This document shows positions 1 to 7,725 of a DNA stretch of 64,000 bases, in pieces (the stretch's first letter is position 1; each line of letters opens with the position of its first letter). This stretch comes from Sphingorhabdus_B arenilitoris (GTDB lineage Bacteria > Pseudomonadota > Alphaproteobacteria > Sphingomonadales > Sphingomonadaceae): contig NZ_JBHSDH010000013.1 in the NCBI RefSeq assembly GCF_042651485.1, positions 1,116,001-1,180,000 of the forward strand. Reading direction: 5' to 3'. The notes below the pieces were generated by a model, which saw nothing but the letters and a program-made list of their open reading frames with translations, did not search any database and was not told the DNA's origin. A program made the translations under genes and the position numbers.

Positions 1-357
1 GAGCAGCGCCGCTGCGCCGCCCGCGCCGATCATCGCGCAGATAAAAATGCCATAGGGCCAGGCCGCCAATCCGAAAAATATCGCGGCGACTCCGCCAAAT
101 GCGGCGCTCGACGAGACACCGACCACCGTGGGATCGGCCAATGGATTGCGCAAACACCCCTGTAAGACTGCGCCCGAAAGGCCAAGCACTGCGCCGATGG
201 CAGCGCCCAATATCGCGCGGGGCAGCCGCAGCTCCGCCATAATCCATCCATCTGCTCCGCCCGCAAACCAATGGGCCGGCGATATCCAGATTTTGCCCGC
301 CGACAGGGACAATATAAATGCCGCGAGAAGCAAGATCAGGAGGATAATACGTTTCAT
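1..357 (-). CDS. btuC: ABC transporter permease, BtuC/FecCD family (partial)
   Basis: The first 119 codons of an inner-membrane permease for cobalamin or iron-chelate uptake; the C-terminus lies outside the window. The N-terminus is one hydrophobic helix followed by the family pattern of an LRLPR motif, then a Gly/Ala-rich helix ending in LSGAVLQG and the NPLADPTVVG segment typical of BtuC and FecCD. The start ATG at 355-357 overlaps the stop of the upstream binding-protein gene as ATGA, so the two are translationally coupled. The cobalamin riboswitch at the head of the operon and the linked BtuB-type receptor make B12 the likely substrate. An ATPase gene (btuD) is expected beyond the left edge but cannot be seen. 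Confidence 0.88.
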   Translation of the reverse strand, partial: MKRIILLILLLAAFILSLSAGKIWISPAHWFAGGADGWIMAELRLPRAILGAAIGAVLGLSGAVLQGCLRNPLADPTVVGVSSSAAFGGVAAIFFGLAAWPYGIFICAMIGAGGAAALL

Positions 358-1148
358 GCCGCGCGCATCACCTTCATCGCTTCAATGATCGTCGGCCCGC
401 CGCAAAATAGCAGCCTGTCGGGGAAAGTGACGATCTTTGTTTCAGGAAAATAGCGCAGTAATTTGCGCCGCATCGCAAGTTCGCGTCCCGCCTCGCCATC
501 GCCTGTCACCGGCATAAAAATGACATCGGGCGGATTGCGAACAAGCGGCTCCAGCGGCAGCTGGCTCCATTGGCTAAGGCCATAGGTAGCGCTGGCATTG
601 GTAAAGCCCGCCCGCGATAAAAGCTCATCCTGCAGCGTGCCTTTGCCCGGAACAAAGCCGCCCGTTTGCCAGATAATCGCCCGGCGGCCTGTCGCGGGCG
701 CGGGCGTGGTGGCTGACATGATGCGCTGCATCAGATGCTCTGCGGCTTGCATTCTGCCGATTGCCTTGCCCACGGCTTTCACCTGCTCCAAATTTTCCGG
801 CACATTGGCTGGAACGCCGAAAGCTTCATGCCTTATGGCGGCTTTGGCAAGCGCCGCGTTGGTTCCGCTGCTCGCCAAATTGCCGGTCAGCAGCAGGCGG
901 GGCCGCGCCGCGATAACTTCCTCCGCGCTGATTCCCAATGCCGGATATTGCCGCGCCCATTGGACAGGCGCCGACGCGCTCGCCGGATCATGGCTGTAAA
1001 TGCTGACCGCCGCCACCTGCCCGGGCGCGGCGATTTCGGAAAGCACCGCGTCGATGCAAGGGTTGTTCGACACAATGCCGCCCGGCGCAATCTCGGTCTG
1101 GCCGCTGCAACCGGCCAAAGCCAGAAACAAGGGCCAGACCCACCGCAT
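354..1148 (-). CDS. btuF: Cobalamin ABC transporter substrate-binding lipoprotein (BtuF-like)
   Basis: A 264-residue periplasmic binding protein of the helical-backbone (TroA/BtuF) class that would hand B12 to the BtuC permease. The N-terminus is a short lipoprotein signal with lipobox LAGC and Cys14. The body contains the two-lobe pattern with an EEVIAARPRLLL segment at the end of the first lobe and PDVIFM in the second. Its start shares one base with the btuB stop (TGATG) and its stop overlaps btuC by four bases. The protein lacks a clear predicted metal-binding set, which fits cobalamin more than zinc or manganese. BtuF is assigned from family shape and operon context; a siderophore or other corrinoid remains possible. 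Confidence 0.8.
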   Translation of the reverse strand: MRWVWPLFLALAGCSGQTEIAPGGIVSNNPCIDAVLSEIAAPGQVAAVSIYSHDPASASAPVQWARQYPALGISAEEVIAARPRLLLTGNLASSGTNAALAKAAIRHEAFGVPANVPENLEQVKAVGKAIGRMQAAEHLMQRIMSATTPAPATGRRAIIWQTGGFVPGKGTLQDELLSRAGFTNASATYGLSQWSQLPLEPLVRNPPDVIFMPVTGDGEAGRELAMRRKLLRYFPETKIVTFPDRLLFCGGPTIIEAMKVMRAA

Positions 1149-3088
1149 CAGAAATTGGCCCTGATGCCGATATGCGCGGTGCGGCCATAATTGCCATAGC
1201 CGCTGACCGTTTCGTAATTTTCATCGCCCAGATTATCGACCCGCCCATATAGCGTAACAGCACCGGTCACTTGATAAGAAGCCCGCAGCGCGACTAACGC
1301 ATAGCCATCGAGCTGCGTGCGCGTGAATGTTTGAAAATCCGTATCAAAACTATCGCCAACCATTTGCAATGACGCGCCTAGATTTACGCCGTCAACGGGT
1401 TGCCAATCGGCGTTGATATTGGCGTCATGTTTTGGCCGCCGAAGCAGCGCGAGCCCGCTGGTCCGATCTTCGCTATCGGTATAGCTGTAATTGGCATCAA
1501 TGGTGACATTATCCGCCGGGCGGATATTCATTTGCAGCTCCAATCCCTTGGCGCGGGTGCGGTCGATATTGTCATAGGTGCCAAAGGGCCGGTTTGTGCA
1601 TATCCCGGTGGTCTGACCAAAGCAGGAGGCAAAGTCGATCTGATCCCGGCTGTTGCGCAAAAATAGCGCCGCGCCCAGTGTCAGCCGGTCGTCCAGCAGC
1701 TTTTGTTCGATGCTGACTTCATAACTGCGCGACTGTTCGGGTTTCAGCGTCACATTGCCAAAATCGCTGCGCAGTTGGAACAAGGTCGGGGCCTTAAACC
1801 CCTCGCCATAGGCCGCACGGATAACAGTGTCATATGAGGGACGCCATGACCCATTTGCGCTGAATGTCACTTGGCTGCCATAATCGCGGTGATCGTCAAA
1901 GCGCGCACCGCCGGTGAACGTCACGCTATCGCTGGGATCGGCGATGATCTGGCCAAAGGCGCTCGATACGTTGGTTTTGGCAAAAGTGAAGCCATCGTTG
2001 AAGCGCGAATTTTCATGCTCAATGCCAAACACGCTGCGCAGCGCGCCGCTCAATTGCGCATCGCCGACATATTCAAACCGCTCGGTCCGCCCGCGCGCCA
2101 GAAAATCGGGCACAGCCTGTCCCGCTATGCTGAAATTATCGCGGTTAATATCGGCAATGGTGAAGGCCGCCCGGTTTTTCAGCGCGCCGTCAAATAACCG
2201 GAAATTCACGCCAGCATAGCCAAATATTTCCTGCGCGGTGGAAAAATCGGTCGTATCGGCAAAGCTGAACAGTGGCGGCGGGAAACCGTCTATATCGGTT
2301 TTGCTATCGGCAAAATAACCGCGCAGATCGACATCAATATCATCCGATAGCCTAAGTCCAATTTTCCCATTGGCGGCATATTGGCGGTATCCATCGGCTT
2401 CGGTGCCGCCGCGAAAGGCGGAGATGGCATCGTCGCGAAAATATCCGCCGCCCAATGATGCGGATAATATGCCGCTTTCAATACCGGCATTGGCAGCCAC
2501 GCTGCTTCGGTCATTGCTGCCATATTCGGCGCGCGCGTTTAGCCCCTGCGGCGCGGAGGTGACGATGTTAACAACGCCGCCAATCGCTTGGCTGCCCCAT
2601 GGCACGCTATTGGGACCGCGTAAAATTTCGACCCGTTCGATATTGCCAATCAACAAATTGCCAAAGTCAAATCCGCCGCCGGGCGACGATGGATCATTCA
2701 CCCGCACCCCGTCGATCAGGGTCAGCGTTTGATCCCCCTCCGCGCCGCGAATACGCAAGGCGGTAGTCTTTCCAATGCCGCCATTGCGCGACACGGTCAC
2801 GCCCGGCGTGCTGTCAATCAGGTCGGAGATGGTTGCTGCCTGCCGCTGTTCGATCAGGGGCAGATTTATCTCGGTAATCGATTGGCCGACCTGTTCGGGA
2901 TAGGATGGCGCGCCATTGGCGGTAACAATAATGGGTCTAAGGCGTGGCGGAAGGATCGTTTCATGATCAAACGATTCCCCGTCGGTTGACACTTGATCCG
3001 TATTTTGGCTGTCCTGCGCCCAGACAGAACAGCTATAGCCCCCCAGCACCGCACAGGCAGCGCCGCATTTCAACAATGATTTCAACAT
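1148..3088 (-). CDS. btuB: TonB-dependent vitamin B12 receptor BtuB
   Basis: A 646-residue outer-membrane receptor. A signal peptide with cleavage near residue 24 (VWA-Q) is followed by a TonB-box-like segment (IIVTA, about residues 53-57). The plug domain shows TPGVTVSRNGG, the LRIRG motif and LIDGVRVND. A 22-strand barrel follows, ending in an aromatic C-terminal residue (Phe) as required for barrel assembly. The start is supported by AAGGAG 10 bases upstream. A cobalamin riboswitch lies in the 5' leader, which sets substrate and regulation: expression should fall when adenosylcobalamin is abundant. It is the first gene of the btuB-btuF-btuC run. Confidence 0.92.
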   Translation of the reverse strand: MLKSLLKCGAACAVLGGYSCSVWAQDSQNTDQVSTDGESFDHETILPPRLRPIIVTANGAPSYPEQVGQSITEINLPLIEQRQAATISDLIDSTPGVTVSRNGGIGKTTALRIRGAEGDQTLTLIDGVRVNDPSSPGGGFDFGNLLIGNIERVEILRGPNSVPWGSQAIGGVVNIVTSAPQGLNARAEYGSNDRSSVAANAGIESGILSASLGGGYFRDDAISAFRGGTEADGYRQYAANGKIGLRLSDDIDVDLRGYFADSKTDIDGFPPPLFSFADTTDFSTAQEIFGYAGVNFRLFDGALKNRAAFTIADINRDNFSIAGQAVPDFLARGRTERFEYVGDAQLSGALRSVFGIEHENSRFNDGFTFAKTNVSSAFGQIIADPSDSVTFTGGARFDDHRDYGSQVTFSANGSWRPSYDTVIRAAYGEGFKAPTLFQLRSDFGNVTLKPEQSRSYEVSIEQKLLDDRLTLGAALFLRNSRDQIDFASCFGQTTGICTNRPFGTYDNIDRTRAKGLELQMNIRPADNVTIDANYSYTDSEDRTSGLALLRRPKHDANINADWQPVDGVNLGASLQMVGDSFDTDFQTFTRTQLDGYALVALRASYQVTGAVTLYGRVDNLGDENYETVSGYGNYGRTAHIGIRANF

Positions 3089-3191
3089 TCAAACTTGCTC
3101 CTTTTGTAACGACATGATTTTTGTCGTCACAGGAGCGGGCGCATCGCTGCGGCCTTCCACTCACCCGGCAACCCTCGACCGCGTGATGAAC

Positions 3192-3372
3192 GACGATGCA
3201 CCGGCAGGTCTCCTGACTTTCGGGTCAATGCTCTGGCTTCGCCTTCCCGGATTGCTCCAGTGGCATGATAAAGCCATCGCTCGCCGATTACAGTTGCGAG
3301 GACAGTCCCGGATTTGCGCGTTTCCGCACGCACCGGCTTCCCTATTATCCCGTTGTTACACAGGACCGGACA
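3192..3372 (-). promoter_or_regulatory. Cobalamin (adenosylcobalamin) riboswitch
   Basis: On the minus strand the conserved elements appear in order: GGGAA then CCGGTG, a CGGGACTGTCCTCGCAACTGTAA core, GCCACTGG (complement of 3257-3264), and the B12 box AGTCAGGAGACCTGCC (complement of 3203-3218). This is the canonical cobalamin aptamer. It ends about 105 bases before the btuB start. The aptamer edges are approximate because the P1 helix cannot be fixed by eye. In the family, ligand binding represses translation or transcription of the downstream gene. Confidence 0.95.
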
Positions 3373-3437
3373 TCGCCATTGCCCCTAGGCGTGAAGCTGG
3401 GGACGGTCAACCGCTGAAATTGCCAAGGATGACGCCG

Positions 3438-4532
3438 CTACCCCTTGCGCCATTTGGTCCATAAATGCCGCGCCAACATGGCGGGCGGCATCCGCAGCCA
3501 ATGCGAGCGGATATAGAAGAGCAGCCGTGTGAATTTATGCGTGCCGCGCCCCCATTCATCGCGGGCGAGCAGGCGGCGACTATAATATCCGTCCTGCCAA
3601 TGGGCTTTGCGCCATGCAGGCGGAATTTCGGTGCCAAATAGGTGCGCCGAAACCCGCGCCGCACGCTGCACGGCGGGCAAAAGCTGATGATGGCTGGCCC
3701 GCCGCTCCAACTGCGCCCAAAAATCTGTGGTTTGTTCTGCAAATTCCTGCGTCAAACAGTGATAATCCCAAAGGTTGCGAAGCCCGCCAGTTAAATCGCC
3801 ATCGGCCATCAAATGCGCGGCGCAGTGGCACGCCATGTCTTCTGGGGTGAATACAAACAACTCTCCCCTCCCGGTTGCGGGAGGGGCCGGGGGTGGGTTT
3901 TTATCGGCAGTGTAAGCCTGCCCAACCCTAACCCCTCCTGCGGGCGGGAGGGGGATAGCATCCTGCAACATAGCCGCCGCATCAGGCTTTGGCCTTGCGG
4001 TGAGCGGCAAAATCGTATGATGCACATCGATCATCCGGTCGCGCTCTTTATGGATCAGCGGCGGCAATTCGTGCATATGGTCGCGGTAATAGGCATCGTC
4101 ATAGGCATCTTCCTTCACCCATTCCCATCCGCCATTACCGGTCAGCGCCGCTTCCGCCTCGGGCAGGCCATCTGCCGCGACCAATATGTCGAGATCGCCA
4201 ATATGCCGCCCCTCGCCCGCGCGCAGACCGGCGGCAACATAAGCGGTTCCTTTCAGGAGCACCACCGCCCCCGGATATTCGGAGAGCGCCCGCCGCGCAC
4301 AATCGGCCTCCCACAGTGCGCTGCGATGCTGATATTCCACATTCAGCCGCGCGTCGGCCAGCGCTGCGGCAATAGGCGGCGGCATATCCATGCCCTGAAG
4401 CTTGCAGGCCAGCGTGCCCAAAAGCTGTTCGGCCCGCGCGATGGTAATCAGCGCGGTCCAGCCCTCACCGCTGAGCGATTGCACGGACGCCGGATCGCGC
4501 AGCGCGGCGACAAGTTGCCTTGCACTGCTCAT
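3438..4532 (-). CDS. Nucleotidyltransferase-family protein of the HprK/PqqD-like operon
   Basis: A 364-residue protein resembling the uncharacterised nucleotidyltransferase family (NTP_transf_5-like). The catalytic-type motif GDLDILV (residues 112-118, Asp113 and Asp115) follows a conserved VLLKG strand (residues 91-95), and IDVHH (168-172) supplies a third acidic residue. Homologues accompany HPr-kinase-like proteins in some RiPP clusters, so it may add a nucleotide to a peptide or small molecule. Residues about 194-224 are encoded by a GC-rich palindromic repeat and are proline-rich and unlike the rest, so they look like an in-frame insertion. The start overlaps the kinase stop by four bases. 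Confidence 0.75.
   Translation of the reverse strand: MSSARQLVAALRDPASVQSLSGEGWTALITIARAEQLLGTLACKLQGMDMPPPIAAALADARLNVEYQHRSALWEADCARRALSEYPGAVVLLKGTAYVAAGLRAGEGRHIGDLDILVAADGLPEAEAALTGNGGWEWVKEDAYDDAYYRDHMHELPPLIHKERDRMIDVHHTILPLTARPKPDAAAMLQDAIPLPPAGGVRVGQAYTADKNPPPAPPATGRGELFVFTPEDMACHCAAHLMADGDLTGGLRNLWDYHCLTQEFAEQTTDFWAQLERRASHHQLLPAVQRAARVSAHLFGTEIPPAWRKAHWQDGYYSRRLLARDEWGRGTHKFTRLLFYIRSHWLRMPPAMLARHLWTKWRKG
3864..3955. repeat. GC-rich palindromic repeat inserted inside a coding sequence
   Basis: Two hairpins, CCCCTCCC-GGTTGC-GGGAGGGG at about 3865-3886 and CCCCTCC...GGGAGGGG at about 3932-3954, are joined by arms GGGGGTGGG and CCCAACCC that also pair. The whole makes one long inverted repeat. 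Elements of this composition are common between genes in sphingomonads. Here it is translated in frame within the nucleotidyltransferase, contributing roughly 30 residues. Its exact edges are uncertain. Confidence 0.75.
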
Positions 4533-5386
4533 GCCAGTTCAGCCCATAATTGCTCGACCAAAGCTTCGGCTTCCTCGCCGCTTTGATAGTCGATGGCGCG
4601 GGCGGGGACCTCCTCTACAAAACGGGTCAGCGCGGTAAAGCCTGCCTCGCTCAGCGCGACATAATTGGTCGATGCCTGCGTCAAACGCATGAACACCTCG
4701 CCCGCGCCCATGTCGCGGATCGCAGGAGCATAGCCAAATCGCGGAAATAGCAGCAAAGCAGGCTTGGCCGCTTCGCCCATGCGCTCAATCGCACCCGCTG
4801 GCGGGGCCATATGGCATATGTCACCTTTTGGCGTCCCGCGCATCAACGGCCCGAAACGGGCACTTGCCGCTGCCGCCTGCATCGCGGCTATCGCTTCATT
4901 TTTCAGGCTGATCATACGCGGATAGGGTATGGCGTTGCCGGTGACCGGATCGATCAGCGCAAATTCATCGCCCATGAAGCGCCATCCCTTATGCCCCAGC
5001 ATTGCCGACAAGGTTGATTTGCCCGACCCCGACGCGCCTGTCATAATCAATGCCTTGCCGCCCCGCTCGACTGCGCTCGCGTGCAAAATCAATTGCCGCC
5101 GCCAACCCAGCGCCATTTGCAAATTCATACCCATTTCTGCGGCCAATAATCCTTGGTCCAGGGGTAAGGGCGCAGCATCGGGCAGCATATAGTCGCCATT
5201 GATCGCAACCGATGGCCGAATGAAACGGCGCAGCGCGCTGGTCGCCTCCAACCGGACGGTGAAGTCGGTGAAATCAGCGGCGGGATAATCGGCATAGAGC
5301 GAGCGCATCTGCTCCACCGGCGCGGGCCAGTCGCTGCCAATACGAAAAGCGGCTGGCCCGACACGGACGCGAAATTCATGGCGCAT
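4529..5386 (-). CDS. HPr kinase-related protein (HprK-related kinase A type)
   Basis: A 285-residue P-loop protein related to the C-terminal kinase domain of HPr kinase/phosphorylase. The Walker A motif GASGSGKST lies at residues 117-125, preceded by the LHASAVERGGKA segment that resembles the HprK lead-in, and followed by GWRFMGDEFALID (about 132-144), the Walker B-like region. There is no PTS HPr gene nearby. It sits between a PqqD-like chaperone gene (11-base overlap) and a nucleotidyltransferase gene (4-base overlap). Related kinases in lasso-peptide clusters phosphorylate the precursor peptide; here a peptide or protein substrate is inferred, not shown. Confidence 0.8.
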   Translation of the reverse strand: MRHEFRVRVGPAAFRIGSDWPAPVEQMRSLYADYPAADFTDFTVRLEATSALRRFIRPSVAINGDYMLPDAAPLPLDQGLLAAEMGMNLQMALGWRRQLILHASAVERGGKALIMTGASGSGKSTLSAMLGHKGWRFMGDEFALIDPVTGNAIPYPRMISLKNEAIAAMQAAAASARFGPLMRGTPKGDICHMAPPAGAIERMGEAAKPALLLFPRFGYAPAIRDMGAGEVFMRLTQASTNYVALSEAGFTALTRFVEEVPARAIDYQSGEEAEALVEQLWAELA

Positions 5387-5681
5387 GGACAGGCTCCACC
5401 AGGCCCAGAGAGGCCAGTTCTTCCAGCCTTTCCGACAGTATTATCTGCACGTCATCGCCGCCGTCCATATCGAAACTGCCTGACAGCTTTGCCATGAGTT
5501 CAGACGCGGTCATCGCCTCGCCTGCCATCGCTTCCAATATTTGCGGCACAGGGTCGGCGACAATATGCGTGATGCCGCTGCGCCGTTGATAGATAAGCGT
5601 CATCACGTCGAGCGGATGGATAATAATATCCTCGCTTTTTTCGGCGCGATATTTTTGGTCAAGAGGCGTTGGGCCAGTCAT
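5376..5681 (-). CDS. PqqD-like peptide chaperone (HPr-rel-A system type)
   Basis: A 101-residue small acidic protein with the winged-helix PqqD-like layout: an N-terminal strand region (IIIHPLDVMTLIYQ), then helical repeats ending in a LASLGLVE motif that is usual at the end of PqqD domains. PqqD-type proteins bind the leader of a ribosomal peptide and present it to a modifying enzyme. Its neighbour downstream is the HprK-like ATPase, with which it overlaps by 11 bases, so the two are probably made in fixed ratio. No radical-SAM partner is present, which separates it from PQQ biosynthesis. Confidence 0.78.
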   Translation of the reverse strand: MTGPTPLDQKYRAEKSEDIIIHPLDVMTLIYQRRSGITHIVADPVPQILEAMAGEAMTASELMAKLSGSFDMDGGDDVQIILSERLEELASLGLVEPVHAP

Positions 5682-5733
5682 GCAGACGGCCTATCAAAAA
5701 CCCCTTAATAATCAATAATAGTGATGAAGCGCC

Positions 5734-6183
5734 TCATCGCGGCATTTGCAGCGAGGCGTAACAGGTAAATCCGCTCTGCCCATGTTGCAGGCGGCGGATA
5801 TAATTCACATAGGCCTGGCTTTCTTCATAGCTCGTGCCCGGCAAGCTGCGCCCGCGCAGCGCGGCTTTTACCTGCTCGCCCGTAAATTTACGCCCCGTCG
5901 GTGCAAAGGAACCCGGCGTATCGGGGGTAACCAAACGCCCATCGGCGGCGATATTCTGACCCGCAGCATGGGGGCCTGTAACCGGAATTTCGCAGTTGAG
6001 CACCGAACCTGCCGCCTGTGCCAAGGCCGGACGAACCGAAACCACTGCCGCTGCACCCACCGCACCCAGCATCAATGCCCGGCGGCGTGTGGGCTGCCAG
6101 TCACGGCCCGCTGCATCTGCCGGGTCCACGCTTGCTGCACCCTCGCCCTTGCTGTGCTGTGTATCATTCGGTTTATCGGTCAT
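5734..6183 (-). CDS. Tat-signal protein of unknown function, first gene of the PqqD/HprK-like operon
   Basis: A 149-residue protein with an unusually long N-region and a twin-arginine-type signal (PTRRRALMLGA, then a hydrophobic Ala/Val stretch and ALA cleavage near residue 55). The predicted mature part is about 94 residues with two cysteines, one near its start (NCEIP) and one eight residues from its end (TCYASLQMPR), which could form a disulfide. It stands 52 bases upstream of the PqqD-like gene in the same direction, so it may be the substrate of that system. I do not recognise the family; the substrate idea is inference from position. Confidence 0.65.
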   Translation of the reverse strand: MTDKPNDTQHSKGEGAASVDPADAAGRDWQPTRRRALMLGAVGAAAVVSVRPALAQAAGSVLNCEIPVTGPHAAGQNIAADGRLVTPDTPGSFAPTGRKFTGEQVKAALRGRSLPGTSYEESQAYVNYIRRLQHGQSGFTCYASLQMPR

Positions 6184-6324
6184 CGTTGATCAATCCTATC
6201 GTCGGACGGTGGCCTATCATAAAATCGCGGAAAAGCCATAGGCGGCTCTTGTCTTGTTCTGCGGCGTCTATATGTGGGACAAATATCGACAAAAGCCTAA
6301 TGCGAGGCTTGGGAGTTATTAACC

Positions 6325-7560
6325 ATGTTGCGGACGTTAATATCAGTCAAGACGGCGTTTGCAGTGCTGATTATCCTGGTCGGTGCATATATGGCCAGCC
6401 TTGATAACGGCCAATTTGAACGCATGGTGATCATGTTTATCGCCGCCTTGATCGCGTTATTCATCGGCACGGATTATGATGACCGAAAAGAGGCCGAAGA
6501 ACGCAGGCTCCGCGAACAGCAGCATAGTCCCCAAATTAGCAGTCATGAACAATTTCAATTGCTGCTCGATGCCAGCGCAGACGCCGTGGTCGTTGTCAAA
6601 AACGCCCGCGTTACCCATGCCAACAAATTGGCGCTACAGCTGTTAGGCGGAGAAATAATCGGGAAATCCGTGCAAATAGCCTTTCGCCATGCAGGCGCGA
6701 TCGAACGGCTGTCCGATCCCGATGTCAAGCATGATGGCCGGCCGATACGGTTGATAGGTATCGGTCTTCGCGACCAGATTTGGGAAATGCGGATCGCGGC
6801 ATTGGGCGATAATGAAAAGCTGGTCCATCTGTCCGATAAAACCGGACCGCAAGCCGCCGAAAAAATGCGTGTAGATTTTGTCGCCAATGCCAGCCACGAA
6901 TTGCTGACGCCGCTGGCCGCAATAAAAGGCTTTATCGAAGCGCTGACCGAGACCGAAGCCGGGGCGGAGAAGAAAACCCGAAAAAGATTTCTCAAGATCA
7001 TGGAAGATGAAGCCAGCCGGATGCAGGCGCTGATCCGCGACTTAATGTCGCTTTCACGCATTGAGGCGGAAAAATATCACTTGCCCTCCGCCGTCCTGCA
7101 TATGGACCGGATAATCACCGACACGGTACAGCCATTGATTGAGGGCGCGGATCCGCGCGGACATGATATTGTGTTGAATCTGGCCGCTGATTTGCCGCCT
7201 GTTATGGGTGATGAGGGACGGCTGCGCCAATTGGTCAGCAATATCGTGGCCAATGCCATGAAATATGGCCGGGCAGCTACGCCCATTATCGTCGCATTGG
7301 AACAGTCCCGGTCAGGATCAATGTTGGCGCTATCGGTTGCGGATGAAGGGGAAGGCATAGCGCCCGAACATCTGCCGCGATTGACCGAGAGATTTTACCG
7401 CGTCGATTCGGGGCGAAGCCGCGCCATTGGCGGCACTGGGCTGGGACTGTCGCTGGTCAAACATATTGTCGATGGCCACCGCGGGCATTTGGAAATCAAA
7501 AGCGAACAAGGCAAAGGCACGACAATCCGCGTGTTGATACCCATTGCGGGTAAGCAGTGA
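6325..7560 (+). CDS. phoR: Phosphate regulon sensor histidine kinase PhoR
   Basis: A 411-residue membrane sensor kinase. Two close hydrophobic segments (residues about 9-24 and 34-48) anchor it, a PAS-like region follows (about 75-165), then the HisKA dimerisation domain with NASHELLTPL and the phospho-acceptor His191, and an HATPase domain with N, G1 (ADEGEGI) and G2 (GGTGLGL) boxes. The usual HELRTPL Arg is a Leu here. It lies directly before the pst operon and phoB, so it should autophosphorylate when phosphate is scarce and pass the phosphate to PhoB. Start supported by GGGAG upstream. Confidence 0.93.
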   Translation: MLRTLISVKTAFAVLIILVGAYMASLDNGQFERMVIMFIAALIALFIGTDYDDRKEAEERRLREQQHSPQISSHEQFQLLLDASADAVVVVKNARVTHANKLALQLLGGEIIGKSVQIAFRHAGAIERLSDPDVKHDGRPIRLIGIGLRDQIWEMRIAALGDNEKLVHLSDKTGPQAAEKMRVDFVANASHELLTPLAAIKGFIEALTETEAGAEKKTRKRFLKIMEDEASRMQALIRDLMSLSRIEAEKYHLPSAVLHMDRIITDTVQPLIEGADPRGHDIVLNLAADLPPVMGDEGRLRQLVSNIVANAMKYGRAATPIIVALEQSRSGSMLALSVADEGEGIAPEHLPRLTERFYRVDSGRSRAIGGTGLGLSLVKHIVDGHRGHLEIKSEQGKGTTIRVLIPIAGKQ

Positions 7561-7599
7561 GGATAAGCCGGAGTAGCCTCATCTCGGCGGCGATTACCG

Positions 7600-7628
7600 C
7601 TGTCATTTATTTGAAATATAAGAGTCAC
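7600..7628 (+). promoter_or_regulatory. Candidate Pho box upstream of pstS
   Basis: Three heptamers spaced exactly 11 bases apart: CTGTCAT (7600), TTGAAAT (7611) and GAGTCAC (7622), each separated by an AT-rich tetramer. The Pho box consensus is repeated CTGTCAT with 4-base AT spacers. The site lies about 100 bases before the pstS start, within the phoR-pstS gap. A nearly identical arrangement, including the same GAGTCAC half-site, precedes the phosphate porin at 15.2 kb. Confidence 0.68.
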
Positions 7629-7725
7629 ATTCGCGCCATCTAACCCGCCTAATGGCGTCCCCAGCGGAGCAACAAAAGCCTCTCCCGGCCAGCTCCGATT
7701 TTATTTTTATGGGGATAAAATTTCA

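Noticed and set aside
3813..4586. 257-codon ORF opposite the nucleotidyltransferase gene
   Set aside because: It is a mirror frame of a well-supported gene with overlapping operon structure on the minus strand; no motif or ribosome site supports it.
3438..6183. Lasso-peptide cluster
   Set aside because: HprK-like kinase, PqqD-like (B1-type) and nucleotidyltransferase occur in lasso clusters, but no transglutaminase-like protease (B2), no asparagine-synthetase-like cyclase (C) and no short precursor are present.
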